From Nipponacmea schrenckii (Eukaryota > Mollusca > Gastropoda > Lottiidae): 64,000 bases of DNA. The position numbers were made by a program, and so were the translations under genes. The notes below the pieces were generated by a model. It had not been told where the DNA came from. It worked only from the letters and a program-made list of their open reading frames with translations, and ran no database searches. Numbering within the stretch: the stretch's first letter is position 1; the number at the start of each line of letters is the position of its first letter. The DNA is taken from NCBI GenBank assembly GCA_030562195.1, contig CM060202.1:248001-312000 (forward strand). The letters are read 5' to 3'. Shown here in pieces: positions 10,534 through 22,048 of the stretch.

Positions 10534-10951
10534 CTGTAAGGCTACAAATTATTGCAAAATAGAAATTAATGCGTTAAATGCGACCTATCTGCGATCGCAT
10601 TAATTTGTATCCGCATTTTTAAATACATATTTCCAATTGAATTATATGGACAAAAGGTAATATAGGTCAAGTATTTAAATTGAGACCGGACGGGATTAGG
10701 TAATTATCTCTAAATTTGAAGCTGATTAGTAATCAATGACATTAAAAAAGTTTTAATGAAAAGAACCGTTAATTGATAAGATTAGAGGTAAATACAGCAC
10801 CAGCAGTCATACTTCCGGGAAGCCATTTTGTTTTTTATAATATTAAAAAAATGTGACACCTATCACGGATCGCATTAATTTGTACTTGCATTTTAGTCTA
10901 TATACCCCAGGTCGCATTAATTTGTTGACGCATTAATGTCTAGCCTTACAG
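10534..10951. mobile_element. 418-bp MITE with TA target duplication
   Basis: Inverted ends CTGTAAGGCTA / TAGCCTTACAG are flanked by TA on both sides (10532-10533 and 10952-10953). The interior repeats GCATTAATTTGT several times in the subterminal zones. It is too short to code for protein. TA flanks suggest mobilisation by a Tc1/mariner-type transposase. Confidence 0.7.
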
Positions 10952-11090
10952 TATGTGACTTTAAGCTTCTGCACACTTGATTACTTTTGACTTTGTTTTT
11001 TTCTGCATAAACTTACAAGCAGTTTGAACAGAGAATCGTTTAAATTGCAATTTAGTAATGAATGAAATTCTAGTTGTATAATTACATCTT

Positions 11091-12155
11091 AGAAGGAAAG
11101 AAAAGGTATTTGGCGGATTGCCGAGATTTGACCTCTCTTTTGATAAATAGCAGCGACTAGTTTCGACCTGAATTGGTCTCGTCAGGCTGAATGATCTGCT
11201 ATCTTTCTCTACTCATATTTATACGAATTTCATGGCGGATCAAAATGACGTCACCACGATTGACAGATCGCCAAAATTTGGCCGATCATAGACTGTCGGG
11301 CGATCTTTAGGTTCAAAAGTAGATCTAGAGATCGGGCCGTAAACACATTTCTTACGTTGAGAAAAGTGAAGAAACGGCTCTTAATTCTTGCGGAATTTTT
11401 CGAGAATGAAGGAGACAGTAAAAAAGAATAAATATGTTTATTGATTTAACAAGGATTGTAGTTGAGAAAAACGAAAGTAAAACATCTATCTATTGTTACC
11501 TCCCGATCATAAAAATGATAAACAACTAGAACTGCGTTGCAGTACTGAAGGGTTCCTCTTAAAGGTTTTATTTAAAAAGTTAACATATGTCTAAATGTTA
11601 ACAAAATCAAGTGATATTAGAACTCTTTAACAATTCATGTGTTGCCATTCAAATTAAGTTCACTTCCAGTAATATTGCGTGACAGTGTTCCACTCAAGTT
11701 TGGTAAAGATCGCACCGGTAGATTTTGAGAATTTCAAGGTCATCTGATATAACCCCAACAGCAATAGTAAATCTTATAACGTTACTCAACTTTAAACTCA
11801 ATTTTCTCAAAAACGAAAAAAAATTTCAAAATTTCCTTCGAGCAAAAGTTAGTAAAATAAATGTATTATTTAATACAATAATGCTTTTTTGGTTTTGAAT
11901 TTAATCCAAAGACTAGTAGCAATTTAAGTATCAAAAAATTGTAAAAAATGATGTTTTTCTTACTTTCGGGTCAACATATGGCAGGAAATTTGGTACCAAT
12001 AGATAGGTATTTAAATCTGGCATCTATTGACACCACTTTTATACAAATTTAATGATATTTGTCAAAGTTATGACCAGTTATGCAATTATCTATTAGGGGA
12101 GATAACTTATCACAATTATGTTTGTATGAGTACAGTACAGCAACTTTATAACTTA
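11091..12155 (+). repeat. Left arm of a 5.25-kb giant inverted repeat (foldback element)
   Basis: The arm is near-identical in reverse complement to 15291-16342 plus 14600-14628. The outermost matched bases are AGAAGGAAAG at 11091 and CTTTCCTTCT ending at 16342. There is no ORF of note. A hammerhead motif lies near the outer end. No clear target duplication is visible outside the arms. Confidence 0.9.
11147..11202 (-). ncRNA. Hammerhead ribozyme motif, left arm
   Basis: The minus strand reads a core CTGACGA, stem II GACC/GGTC with a six-base AATTCA loop, GAAA, a minimal stem III (A-U and C-G around a UA loop within palindromic ACTAGT) and the cleavage triplet GTC. Stem I forms from AGC/GCT and ATAGC/GCTAT with a one-sided bulge. 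This is a type I arrangement. Very short stem III versions are known from Penelope-like elements and retrozymes, where two copies pair through the palindrome. Confidence 0.7.
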
Positions 12156-12184
12156 TCTTTATCTGCAGATCATCTGCAGATGGT

Positions 12185-12365
12185 CGGCAGAATATTTGAC
12201 GACGAACTGGTGACGAACTGGCGACCGTCTGCAGACGGTCGTCGAAAATTTTGCCGACCGTCGTCAAATTGTTGCCGACGAACTGGCGACCGTCTGCAGA
12301 CGAACTGGCGACGAACTGGCGACGGTCGCCAGTTCGTCTGCAGACGGTCGCCAGTTCGTCGCCAC
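12185..12365. repeat. Cluster of CGACGAACTGGCGAC modules (left)
   Basis: Short modules CGACGAACTGGCGAC and GACCGTCTGCAGACGG occur repeatedly in both orientations, with CTGCAG palindromic centres. The cluster is more GC-rich than its surroundings. ORFs across it, in several frames and on both strands, are artefacts of the repeats. Confidence 0.85.
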
Positions 12366-14380
12366 TTCCAGAAAGAAAATCCATCGCTTTCCGTTGTCAA
12401 GAAGAGCTGATGACTGATGTCATAATTTAATGACCATCACGTCACGATCCAAATCTTCATCTTTTGACGCCAAGAATCATAATTCTTTCATGAGCGAAAT
12501 TAACAATGCGCTAGGCCTGCGCCACTACTACTAGGCTAAGCCTATTATTTTCAAATACATGTCATCAGAATTTTTATTATGTACACATGCATGGAAAAAA
12601 ACCTTAGTTTTGAGTTGATATGCAGAATGTGCCCATTAAAGGCTTCATCAATCTATTTTTTTCGTCAAAACATTAAACAACGATAGCCGGCCTATGAGAC
12701 TGAGAGTGACAAGAGGAGAACAATGGGTGGAGCCTATACTTCAACCCTCCACGGAATGCGTGTTGGGGCACTTGGGGTGTCCAACCAAAGAACGTAGAAA
12801 TGTAAAGCCTATAACAGATTATTTAACCATAGAAACTAGGATATCAAGCAGATTCTCAATTCGATGAAAAGAATGTGTAATAACCCTTTTACCATGGCTT
12901 TTCGGGACTAGGCCTTCGACCTCGGACTTTATAAAAAATTAATCGTCGGGCCACCGGCTCTTTTTTTATAATTTTAAATTCAAACTTATCACGGGGGATA
13001 CTGTATATTTAAAATCACGACACCCAACCCAGCCTAAATCTACAGCGGTCAATATAGCAATGATGCTTAACCAGTTCCGACTGCGCTCATTGACGGATTA
13101 TTAATATTTATTCTTCTTTTTTTTCTCTATTATAATATTAATAGGTAGACATTCATCATTTTGCTGGCACCGCCTATTATTATAAATAACTCTATGAGAC
13201 CCACCTACTTCGGTATATTTCATTCTCGTGCATATGAATGAGTATAAATTATAACCAATAAACGCTTTGTTCTATTTTCATCATCCAATGGTAAAACAAC
13301 GATGCCGGGATTGACGTTTTGAGAAACCACGCCTACTTCTTCGTAACTGCGTGCCAAGATACATTTGGGCTTAGTTTCGTTTGAAAGCGTCAATCCAAGC
13401 ACTACCTTTAAGTTCTTTGGTCACCATATTGAAATAGGATTATCACTACTAACGTTGTAATGAATCCAGTCTCAGGTTCTGATATCGGAATTTGTTCAGT
13501 TGTAATAGTAACCACTAATACTAGGATTTCACGGGCAACCGGTTAGAATTTCAACATCGGTTATCCGGAAACGCTTTTTATGAGTTGGCCTACGGTAAAA
13601 TATCAGAACGAATAGCAAGCTCAGTTTGACAATATTTCTCTTTGTGAAGGTGAACTGATATGCAGAATGTGACAATAAATTTATTTGTTCACCAAAAGAG
13701 ATCATTCTAGTATCGAAGCAAGATGATCATTCTGAAAAATTAACTTCCAACTAATGAAATAGGCCTAGTCTATTTAGTTTCAGGGTGAGTGGGGACATGA
13801 TTTTAGGCTTCTCTTGTCATCAATATTATTTTATGTATCATAGGCTAATAAATTCATATATAAATCCCTACACATTGTGGCCTAATCACGCCTACTTCCT
13901 CGTAGCATTACGACGAAGATACAAGGATTTGGGCGACGGGCGTGGTCCGGACACGATGATCCATGCAGTCATCAGTAGCCTAGCTCTTTTTTCGTTAATA
14001 TTCTTCGTACCTATCTTGCTGCATACACTTTATAAACGAAAGTACAACCATATCCCCCTTGTTTTCATGGATATATTTTTTTCACAATTGAAACAATCTC
14101 AATAATTAATGCTAAGGTCGATTTGAATGACATTGTGAGGTAAAGCAATGTTCCTTGTTAATCAGGCTGACCAGGGAAATGTCTTTCGTAGACTAGTTAC
14201 CGATCATTAGAATGCAATTGTGAAAAATATGAAAAGTAATATTTAAAGTTTCTGAACCATTGTTGGTAGAAAAAAAAAGAAAGTTGCGTTGTAGACCTAC
14301 AATACATGTAGCTATATTTAGAAACTAGTCTGTTGTCAAGCAAAGTCTTGACGTCATGATGTACACAAAGATCATAGAAA
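12366..14380. other. Interior of the giant foldback, no gene recognised
   Basis: About 2 kb of single-copy sequence between the two GC-rich clusters. Short similarities recur inside it (GATATGCAGAATGTG near 12618 and 13660; CCTACTTC[TC]TCGTA near 13330 and 13890), which hints at an old internal duplication. Two ORFs (13220-13402 minus, 13785-14105 plus) fall partly on these repeats and show no known domain. Confidence 0.4.
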
Positions 14381-14384
14381 TTTT

Positions 14385-14600
14385 GACGACGGTCGTCAAA
14401 TATTCGGCGACGAACTGGCGACAAACTGGCGACCGTCTGCAGACCGTCGCCGACGAACTGCCGACGAACTGGCGACCGTCTGCAGACCGTCGCCGACGAA
14501 CTGCCAACGAACTGGCGACGAACTGCCGACGAACTGGCGACGAACTGGCGACCGTCTGAGCTTATTTTGCCGACGAACTGCAGACCGTCGCCGGCGACGA
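14385..14600. repeat. Cluster of CGACGAACTGGCGAC modules (right)
   Basis: Same modules as 12185-12365, with a different number and order, at the inner edge of the right arm. Confidence 0.85.
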
Positions 14601-14628
14601 ACATAAGTTATAAAGTTGCTGTACTGTA

Positions 14629-15290
14629 TGTATAAGAAGTCAATATACATCTGCAAATGTTGTTTTAAGAAAAAAATGTTGAGAATGTAAAAAATTGAAA
14701 TTTTGAAAATATGCAAATTCAAAAAATGACATTGAAAAATTGCATAAAAGTGAAAAGTCAAAGAAGCTTATTTTTGCGTTAACATTGCCCGGTGTATAAT
14801 CTGAAATCATTTTTCAAATCCATTGATTAGTTGCTGAGAAAAAACGACATTTGTAAAAATGGAAACGCATTCAAAATCGCATACTTTTTTATTATTATTA
14901 TTTTTTTTTTTTTTTTACACATTTGAAATTCTCAAAATCTACCGGTGCGATCTTTACGAAACTTTCATATTTCCTGATAATGTTGTTACAACTTAGATTT
15001 TAAATGTAATTCCAGACTTCTGCGCATGCGCGAAGTATGCGATTTTGAATGCGTTTCCATTTTTACAAATGTCGTTTTTTCTCAGCAACTAATCAATGGA
15101 TTTGAAAAATGATTTCAGATTATACACCGGGCAATGTTAACGCAAAAATAAGCTTCTTTGACTTTTCACTTTTATGCAATTTTTCAATGTCATTTTTTGA
15201 ATTTGCATATTTTCAAAATTTCAATTTTTTACATTCTCAACATTTTTTTCTTAAAACAACGTTTGCAGATGTATATTGACTTCTTATACA
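14629..15290. mobile_element. 662-bp palindromic MITE with TA target duplication, inserted in the right arm
   Basis: About 250-bp near-perfect inverted arms (start TGTATAAGAAGTC, end GACTTCTTATACA) surround a roughly 150-bp spacer containing a poly-T tract. TA flanks at 14627-14628 and 15291-15292. The left arm of the giant foldback has the uninterrupted site with one TA at 12131-12132, so insertion and duplication are directly visible. Confidence 0.9.
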
Positions 15291-16342
15291 TACTCATACA
15301 AACATAATTGTGATAAGTTATCTCCCCTAATAGATAATTGCATAACTGGTCATAACTTTGACAAATATCATTAAATTTGTATAAAAGTGGTGTCAATAGA
15401 TGCCAGATTTAAATACCTATCTATTGGTACCAAATTTCCTGCCATATGTTGACCGGAAGTGACCCGAAAGTAAGAAAAACATCATTTTTTACAATTTTTT
15501 GATACTTAAATTGCTACTAGTCTTTGGATTAAATTCAAAACCAAAAAAGCATTATTGTATTAAATAATACATTTATTTTACTAACTTTTGCTCGAAGGGA
15601 ATTTTGAAATTTTTTTTCGTTTTTGAGAAAATTGAGTTTAAAGTTGAGTAACGTTATAAGATTTACTATTGCTGTTGGGGTTATATCAGATGACCTTGAA
15701 ATTCTCAAAATCTACCGGTGCGATCTTTACCAAACTTGAGTGGAACACTGTCACGCAATATTACTGGAAGTGAACTTAATTTGAATGGCAACACATGAAT
15801 TGTTAAAGAGTTCTAATATCACTTGATTTTGTTAACATTTAGACATATGTTAACTTTTTAAATAAAACCTTTAAGAGGAACCCTTCAGTACTGCAACGCA
15901 GTTCTAGTTGTTTATCATTTTTATGATCGGGAGGTAACAATAGATAGATGTTTTACTTTCGTTTTTCTCAACTACAATCCTTGTTAAATCAATAAACATA
16001 TTTATTCTTTTTTACTGTCTCCTTCATTCTCGAAAAATTCCGCAAGAATTAAGAGCCGTTTCTTCACTTTTCTCAACGTAAGAAATGTGTTTACGGCCCG
16101 ATCTCTAGATCTACTTTTGAACCTTAAGATCGCCCGACAGTCTATGATCGGCCAAATTTTGGCGATCCGTCAATCGTGGTGACGTCATTTTGATCCGCCA
16201 TGAAATTCGTATAAATATGAGTAGAGAAAGATAGCAGGTCATTCAGCCTGACGAGACCAATTCAGGTCGAAACTAGTCGCTGCTATTTATCAAAAGAGAG
16301 GTCAAATCTCTGCAATCCGCCAAATACCTTTTCTTTCCTTCT
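15291..16342 (-). repeat. Right arm of the giant inverted repeat
   Basis: Reverse complement of 11091-12132 with few differences. It continues across the MITE to 14600-14628. Confidence 0.9.
16231..16286 (+). ncRNA. Hammerhead ribozyme motif, right arm
   Basis: CTGACGA at 16248-16254, stem II GACC/GGTC at 16255-16258 and 16265-16268, GAAA at 16269-16272, ACTAGT palindrome at 16272-16277, GTC at 16276-16278 with predicted cleavage after 16278. Stem I pairs 16245-16247 with 16279-16281 and 16231-16235 with 16282-16286. Same architecture as the left-arm copy. Confidence 0.7.
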
Positions 16343-18033
16343 ATCGCTTAACTGTGGGTTGTCTAGATCTTAAGCCTTGAACTTCGTTAATCCGGTAAAT
16401 TCAACAGAATTACTGGGCGTGGCTTCTAATAAAGCATTAGTCGAATACATATATATCTGAGTTCTCCATATATATTTAGCTCTCTTTGGCTTAACAGCTA
16501 GCTAAGGAATACTCTAACCGCAAAATACTAGTCTTACTTACAACAATTTTATATTTCAGATAATTATTATCTTTGGAATATCCCTATATATACCGGTATC
16601 ATTTATTTTAGAGGAGTCAAATCTGACTGCTCATAGACAGATACTGGGTCCAATTTTCCCTTCCCTTACACTTAGGTTGCTACCAGACTGCCTTGGTGTT
16701 CATTCCCCTTGATGCAAGGAGAGCCGATTTTATCGGCCAAATATCGGATTTAAATACGGCAAGGATTAACAGAATTCTTGATTTGCACGATTCTTTGTCG
16801 TTTAATAGAGTTTGACTATTGGTTGGAATTAACAATAATTCTAGTTGAGCGACATCCCCCTACACTTTTATATATAATTACATCTTAATTAATTTTTATA
16901 TTCATCTGCTTTGCTTACATGCCAAGAGAATATGTTCTATTTGACATACTAACTGAATCTGATTTTAGTTCAGTATTTGATTCAAATTTATCAGATATGT
17001 CTACATCTAAAATTCTAAAATCTAAAATCAATTAAATCTGGGCTAATAATAAAATAATCAATAACACTTCTACCTATTCAAAATGAGTTGGCAAGTAACA
17101 ATTTTCATAATTGATAATCGGAACTAATCGAAACACTATAATCAATTAACAAAAGATTATAATCGAAAGAAATTTCCTTTTTAAAGTTTGTGTTACCTAC
17201 CGGTATTTGATTTTATTTCAGACACTTTGAAATCACAATGAATAAATTTCCTATGATTTATATTGATATCATGTTTCTTTTCCTTGTTATGTTGTTATAT
17301 TTAGCCCACACAATTATAACTCACATGCATAAATTGGATCCGCCGTGCACTTGCCAGCTATTTTTCCATTTCATAACTCTATCCCAATACAGAGTAAAGG
17401 TTTGGTTTTCCTGGGACAAGGGTAAAGCTCCTGTATATTGTTGTTCTTGTCAACCGCCAACATTTTTAATGTCGACCTTCCGGTTATCACTTTATGAGTC
17501 TTTTCGTTCGACCATTTGGACGTTTTGACACCTACAGATTTAATAAAGACTCTGGGGATAATAGTTTTATTTCATATTATACAAAATCAAAATACATAAG
17601 GTACATAGATTTTATTTATTTGATTGTTATTTTTATTCGTTAAAAATGTTGGGTCTCAAATAAAAAGAAAGGTATGAAGTGACCCATTACCGCCATTTTG
17701 AATTACCAATAAGGCCTTACTTTCACTTGATGAATTGAGGAAAAACGAAAATTAAAGGAAAGAAAGCAATTTAGCGGCAATAGCAAACCAAATATTTTTG
17801 GAAGGGGGCAATATCAGCAATAATCGATTATCAATTTCATAACCGATTATAGCATCGGCAGGCTTTCAGTGACCGATAATCGATCATTGGTGATAATCGT
17901 TACATCACTAATTCTCTTTAACAATAAATTTAGCAGATGAATTTATTTATTATATATTATGAAGTTTAGACAGTGAATGTTTATTAAAGACATTTTTTGG
18001 TTATTTAAAAGGGAGGGTGGGTCAGCAAATAGC
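16343..18033. other. AT-rich spacer with one doubtful ORF
   Basis: Nothing firm. A 96-residue plus ORF at 17238-17528 starts with a hydrophobic segment of about 20 residues and has several Cys. It follows a TTTATTTCAG acceptor-like site and is followed by AATAAAG at about 17541. I do not recognise it and give it low weight. Confidence 0.2.
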
Positions 18034-18113
18034 AGTATTAGAGCTTACAGATATCCGGTAGCTCGGAGCAAAGCTAAGCGGAGGGGTGCCGGATATCTGT
18101 AAGCTCTAATACT
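18034..18113. repeat. Perfect 25-bp stem hairpin
   Basis: Arms 18034-18058 and 18089-18113 are exact inverse complements around a 30-base loop. It stands alone, without recognisable flanking element ends. Confidence 0.8.
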
Positions 18114-18949
18114 ACGGTCTTTTCTTTATTTTTCCATTTTTTCTTCAAAATTTACACACCTCACTGAGCCTAGACTACAGTAACTGCAGCAACTATTCAA
18201 CTTCCGTATTGAAAGAACACCTCTACAGGTGGATAGAAATGAAATTGCAGAAGTTGTTGCTGCAAAAGTCAGATGCAAAAGTAAAGAAATTAGCAGTTTC
18301 AAACTGCACTTGTGTAGTAAACAATTCAAAGAAACCGACTAAAAAATTTCTAAACGGTTGAAGAACAGAGTTAAGACTTATTTTCCATGTAAGTGTTTTT
18401 TGGACACACTCATGGTACTGACTAGCCGAACACAGAAATTAAAATCCATCAGAGCTCCACTTTTAACCCCATGGTAACAAACCGTGAGCGGATTTACCTA
18501 CAAAGGACCTAGTCTTTGTGGGATTTCCAATAATAAAAAGCCATACAAAATCAAAATTACTAGCCAAATAATGCAAATCCGCAAATCGAGAATGAAATTA
18601 ATTGCTAATACGGAAACATAATAACCTGTGCGGCAGCTACCCTGCAAACACGAGCCTTTGAAAAATCCATGCACATGGAAAATCAACCACAAAAACTGAA
18701 AATATGACAGCCGCCACAGCTCATTTCCAGTTGGTCTAATTGACCCTTTCTTCATTTTATTTATTTATTTTTTTAATAAAATATGATGTATAAAAAGGAT
18801 TGGTCATAGTTACGATGAAAGCAGGGCTGTTGATTTGGCTCAATATGCTGGACATCAAGTATAGGTCAGTGACGTTAAAATAAAAATTCTAAAAAAATTA
18901 AATTACCAAACAATCATGTTTAGTCAATGAGACCCCTAACACTTCCGGT
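18114..18949. other. Spacer, nothing recognised
   Basis: Plus-strand 18120-18345 has a frame with one stop that looks weakly protein-like (EIAEVVAAKV then CSKQF), but no family is recognised. Confidence 0.2.
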
Positions 18950-20300
18950 CAATTAATTTAGTTAATTAAGAGATTAAAGGTAAGAGGTGATAATTAAAAT
19001 GAATTTATTGACAAATATTCATCGGCTCCCGGAAAACGCTTCCATTTCAAAGAGATTTACGTCAGTATCTTATTCCAAGCTCAAACTACTTACTTTTAAC
19101 AAACAATAGGAACAGTTGATACAATAATCCATTAAGTGTTTAATCCTATAGTTTTGCTGTCAAATTTTAATCGATCATTATTCATTGATATTTTTGTTTA
19201 TCAAGTCTATTTTACGATAATTATCTTTTGATTTCATCAGTACCAATGTAAACATGACGAAGAAAATGAAACCACACATAGAATTCTTGTCTTTTTAACA
19301 ATTATAAAGTTGACAGACAGTTTATTTACTATTGAAATTTTACTATTCCTTGCAACAAATGTGCATAATTATAGGAATTTTATCGTTCTTTTCTGCCTAC
19401 TACTATGATATGAAACATTTATTATATATAGACAAATCGGAATGACCGTGAGGAACAGTTTTACCGACGTTTTTCTCAGTATTGATGTCATTCAAAACAC
19501 TTCATTTTTCTCATGTTCAACCAGAAGTACATTGTAGGTGAAAGTAATCTAAAAATCGGCATTTGTAACTAAAATATTCAATTTTGCAGATATTTGATAA
19601 GATTTTGTTTTGTTATTGTGATGAGTTATATGACAATAGAAAGTTTAAGTTCCAATTCTGATGAATATAATTAAATAACAGTTTACAGTTGAAAGTTGAA
19701 TACTTTTGACATCAACAAAACATCGTTTAAAAAATGTCTGGTTGTGAAAAAAATAAATCAACAGCCCTGATATTATCATTGACGTGATTCAATTGTTAAT
19801 CAATTTTATAATCGATTATGCCTCTCCGATTATAATATAATATTATAATACCGGTATAGGACATACTTTAGATTAAGTTGATGCTTTCAGATTCTTACAT
19901 GTTTCCCGCAGTCGTCTCCTATTGTCTATATATAGTTACTGTTCCACATACTAGTAGTAAGCAGAAAAGAATGATAAATCTTATAATTACATACATTTTT
20001 TGCAAGGAATAGTAAAATTTCAATTTCTGTCAGTTTTATGACCCTTAAAAGAAGATTTCTCAATGACGGGGAAACTATCATCATCGAGAATTCTATTTGT
20101 GAGGGCCGACATTTTCTTTGCAATGTTCATGTTGGCACTGATGATCAGAAGATAATTATCGTAGAATAGACTTGATATACAAAAATATCTGTAAAAAATG
20201 CCCGATTAAAATTTAACGGCATAACTATAGGATTAAAGTAAAATTTTCTCTTTTTAAGGGGTTTATATATTAACATATTTTTTCACCACTAAGGATTAAA
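18950..20300. mobile_element. Foldback element (repeat family B) with imperfect arms
   Basis: The left arm (about 18950-19445) matches the right arm (about 19930-20300) in reverse complement. Shared segments include GATAATTATC with GACTTGAT, GAATTCT, TGACAGA and the CTTTTCTGC stretch. A third, single-arm copy lies at 27035-27320. No coding capacity. Confidence 0.65.
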
Positions 20301-21639
20301 CAAATCTGTTGACATTTAAAAGTAACTTTATTAGTTTTCATAAAAATTCTAATCACCTCTAGGGCATAGATCTATGTTCAGAGTTGAGCAGTGCACATGA
20401 CATGACGCTTTTTTATTTTTGATGATGTTGTCATCTTTCGAATGTGGATCGATTAGTCGCGTTGTTGGGCTTTGAACGACTGATAATCAATTGTCGGCAA
20501 TAATCGGGGAATCACTAGGAATCAGACTATAAATATTTGCTACAATTAATGATGTATTTGTTTTTTTATAGATATATATTCTCAGCTTTATTTATTAAAA
20601 TAGAAAAAAATATTGAGACTCCCCATTCATATTTCCATGCAAACACATCTTTATGACAACTATGTGTTTCCTGGAGAAATAGAATGTTTTGTTTGTTCTT
20701 TTAACCAATGAAGGACATTTTGTCTTTTTGATTTATATCTAAGGCCTCGTACATTTAGTGCTCATAATAGATTTATGCTAGTCATTTAAATAACATCCTG
20801 TATCTGTCACACAATCTATAGTTTTGCAGTTCTAGATAACTAAAATCATATTTTGCAATAATTACGTATTTCGACTTTGGCGAAAACGTATTGTAATCGT
20901 TCGGGTTATTTTATTTTATTTTTTATTTTTTGTAATTCTCGGATGAGTTTGCAGACAAATTGGTAAAAGGTACAGAAATTCTAAATCTACAGTTGATCTA
21001 AGAATGATTTCTATTTTCAAATAAAACAAAACCGGAAGTTCTATCTCTGACCAGAAGTGAGAACCGGAAGTTGAGTTTTTTTTGCTTTAGCAAGTTTAAT
21101 TTCGACCCGATTTTCAGATTTAAAAACTTCAATGTATTTGTCAACTAACAACTATAGGTTATATGCAATTTGGTTAAATCTTTTACCCACGATTTGCAAT
21201 TCAATATTCAAGTGTCATTGGCAAAAATTTCAGACCGTGATTTCTCGTTTAATATAAATGGTAAAATTTTGAAACTTTACCAGTTGATAGGCGATATGAT
21301 TATGATTTTTGAAAAATTTTGAAAAAAAAATTTGACTTCCGGTTTAGCCTCAAATGACGTAATTACATAACTTCCGGTCTATAACAGCTAGGTGAAAAGT
21401 GAAAACTGTTTTATAAATAACTTGTCAATAGTAATCGATTTGACCTAAATGATTTAGTCAAGCTGCCATATCGGCCGCCATTTTGAATTTTCATTACAAT
21501 TCTTAAAGCTGAAATTCAGACACTATTGATAGACCGATTTCGATGAAATTTAGCACATAGATAGATTGGATCATTATCTACCTTTTCTAGGAGGCCGATT
21601 TTTAAATTTCGCATTTTTTTTCGAATTATTCAAATTTCG
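20301..21639. other. AT-rich spacer, nothing recognised
   Basis: No supported ORF. Several ACTTCCGG-type words occur but do not form a clear repeat. Confidence 0.3.
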
Positions 21640-22020
21640 ATTTTTTCAAAATTAGGTCACTTTAACGGCTACGGAAGGTGTGGAGCCACTTAATCTATGG
21701 CCTTGAAAATGAGGTCAAATGATATTCAATATATTGTCTACAAGTAGGTATTTTTTAATTTGGCTTACTTAAAAAATTCATAGAGATAAGTGTACTTAAA
21801 TACAGCAAAAATTGATAGTTTTCATATTTTTGCCATTTTTAACCGTTACTGAAGGTGTGACCTCATTATTTTATGAGTTTGAAAACTAGGTCATATGATA
21901 TTCAATATATTGTCTAGATGTAGGTCATTGCAAATTTAGCCTACATAATATTTTAAGGCTCTCGAAATACGTTCATAATTGTAAGCAATTCTAGTTTTTT
22001 TTTGTAATTGAAAATATTGT
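21640..22020 (+). repeat. Dispersed repeat family A, two tandem copies
   Basis: Two related units at about 21640-21770 and 21830-22000 share ATGATATTCAATATATTGTC and an [AT]ACGG[AT]AGGTGT[GC]-like core. They match 4251-4445 in inverse orientation. Both loci lie just before a pearl-like element, so the repeat may be a preferred neighbourhood or part of a larger unit. Confidence 0.6.
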
Positions 22021-22048
22021 ATACATAAATACATCAAAAGAAATAGAA

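Noticed and set aside
12027..12410. 127-residue plus ORF and minus ORFs across the GC-rich cluster
   Set aside because: Open only because the CGACGAACTGGCGAC modules lack stops; codon content mirrors the repeat on both strands.
14197..14761. Minus ORFs of 121 and 135 residues
   Set aside because: Same modular repeat, extended into a palindromic MITE.
18126..18755. Minus ORFs of 67 and 85 residues with hydrophobic stretches
   Set aside because: No domain, no splice context, and the plus strand is equally open in part.
18822..19769. hAT-like MITE bounded by CAGGGCTGTTGATTT and its complement
   Set aside because: The 15-bp ends match, but no 8-bp duplication exists and the interval cuts across the arms of foldback family B; possibly two separate fragments.
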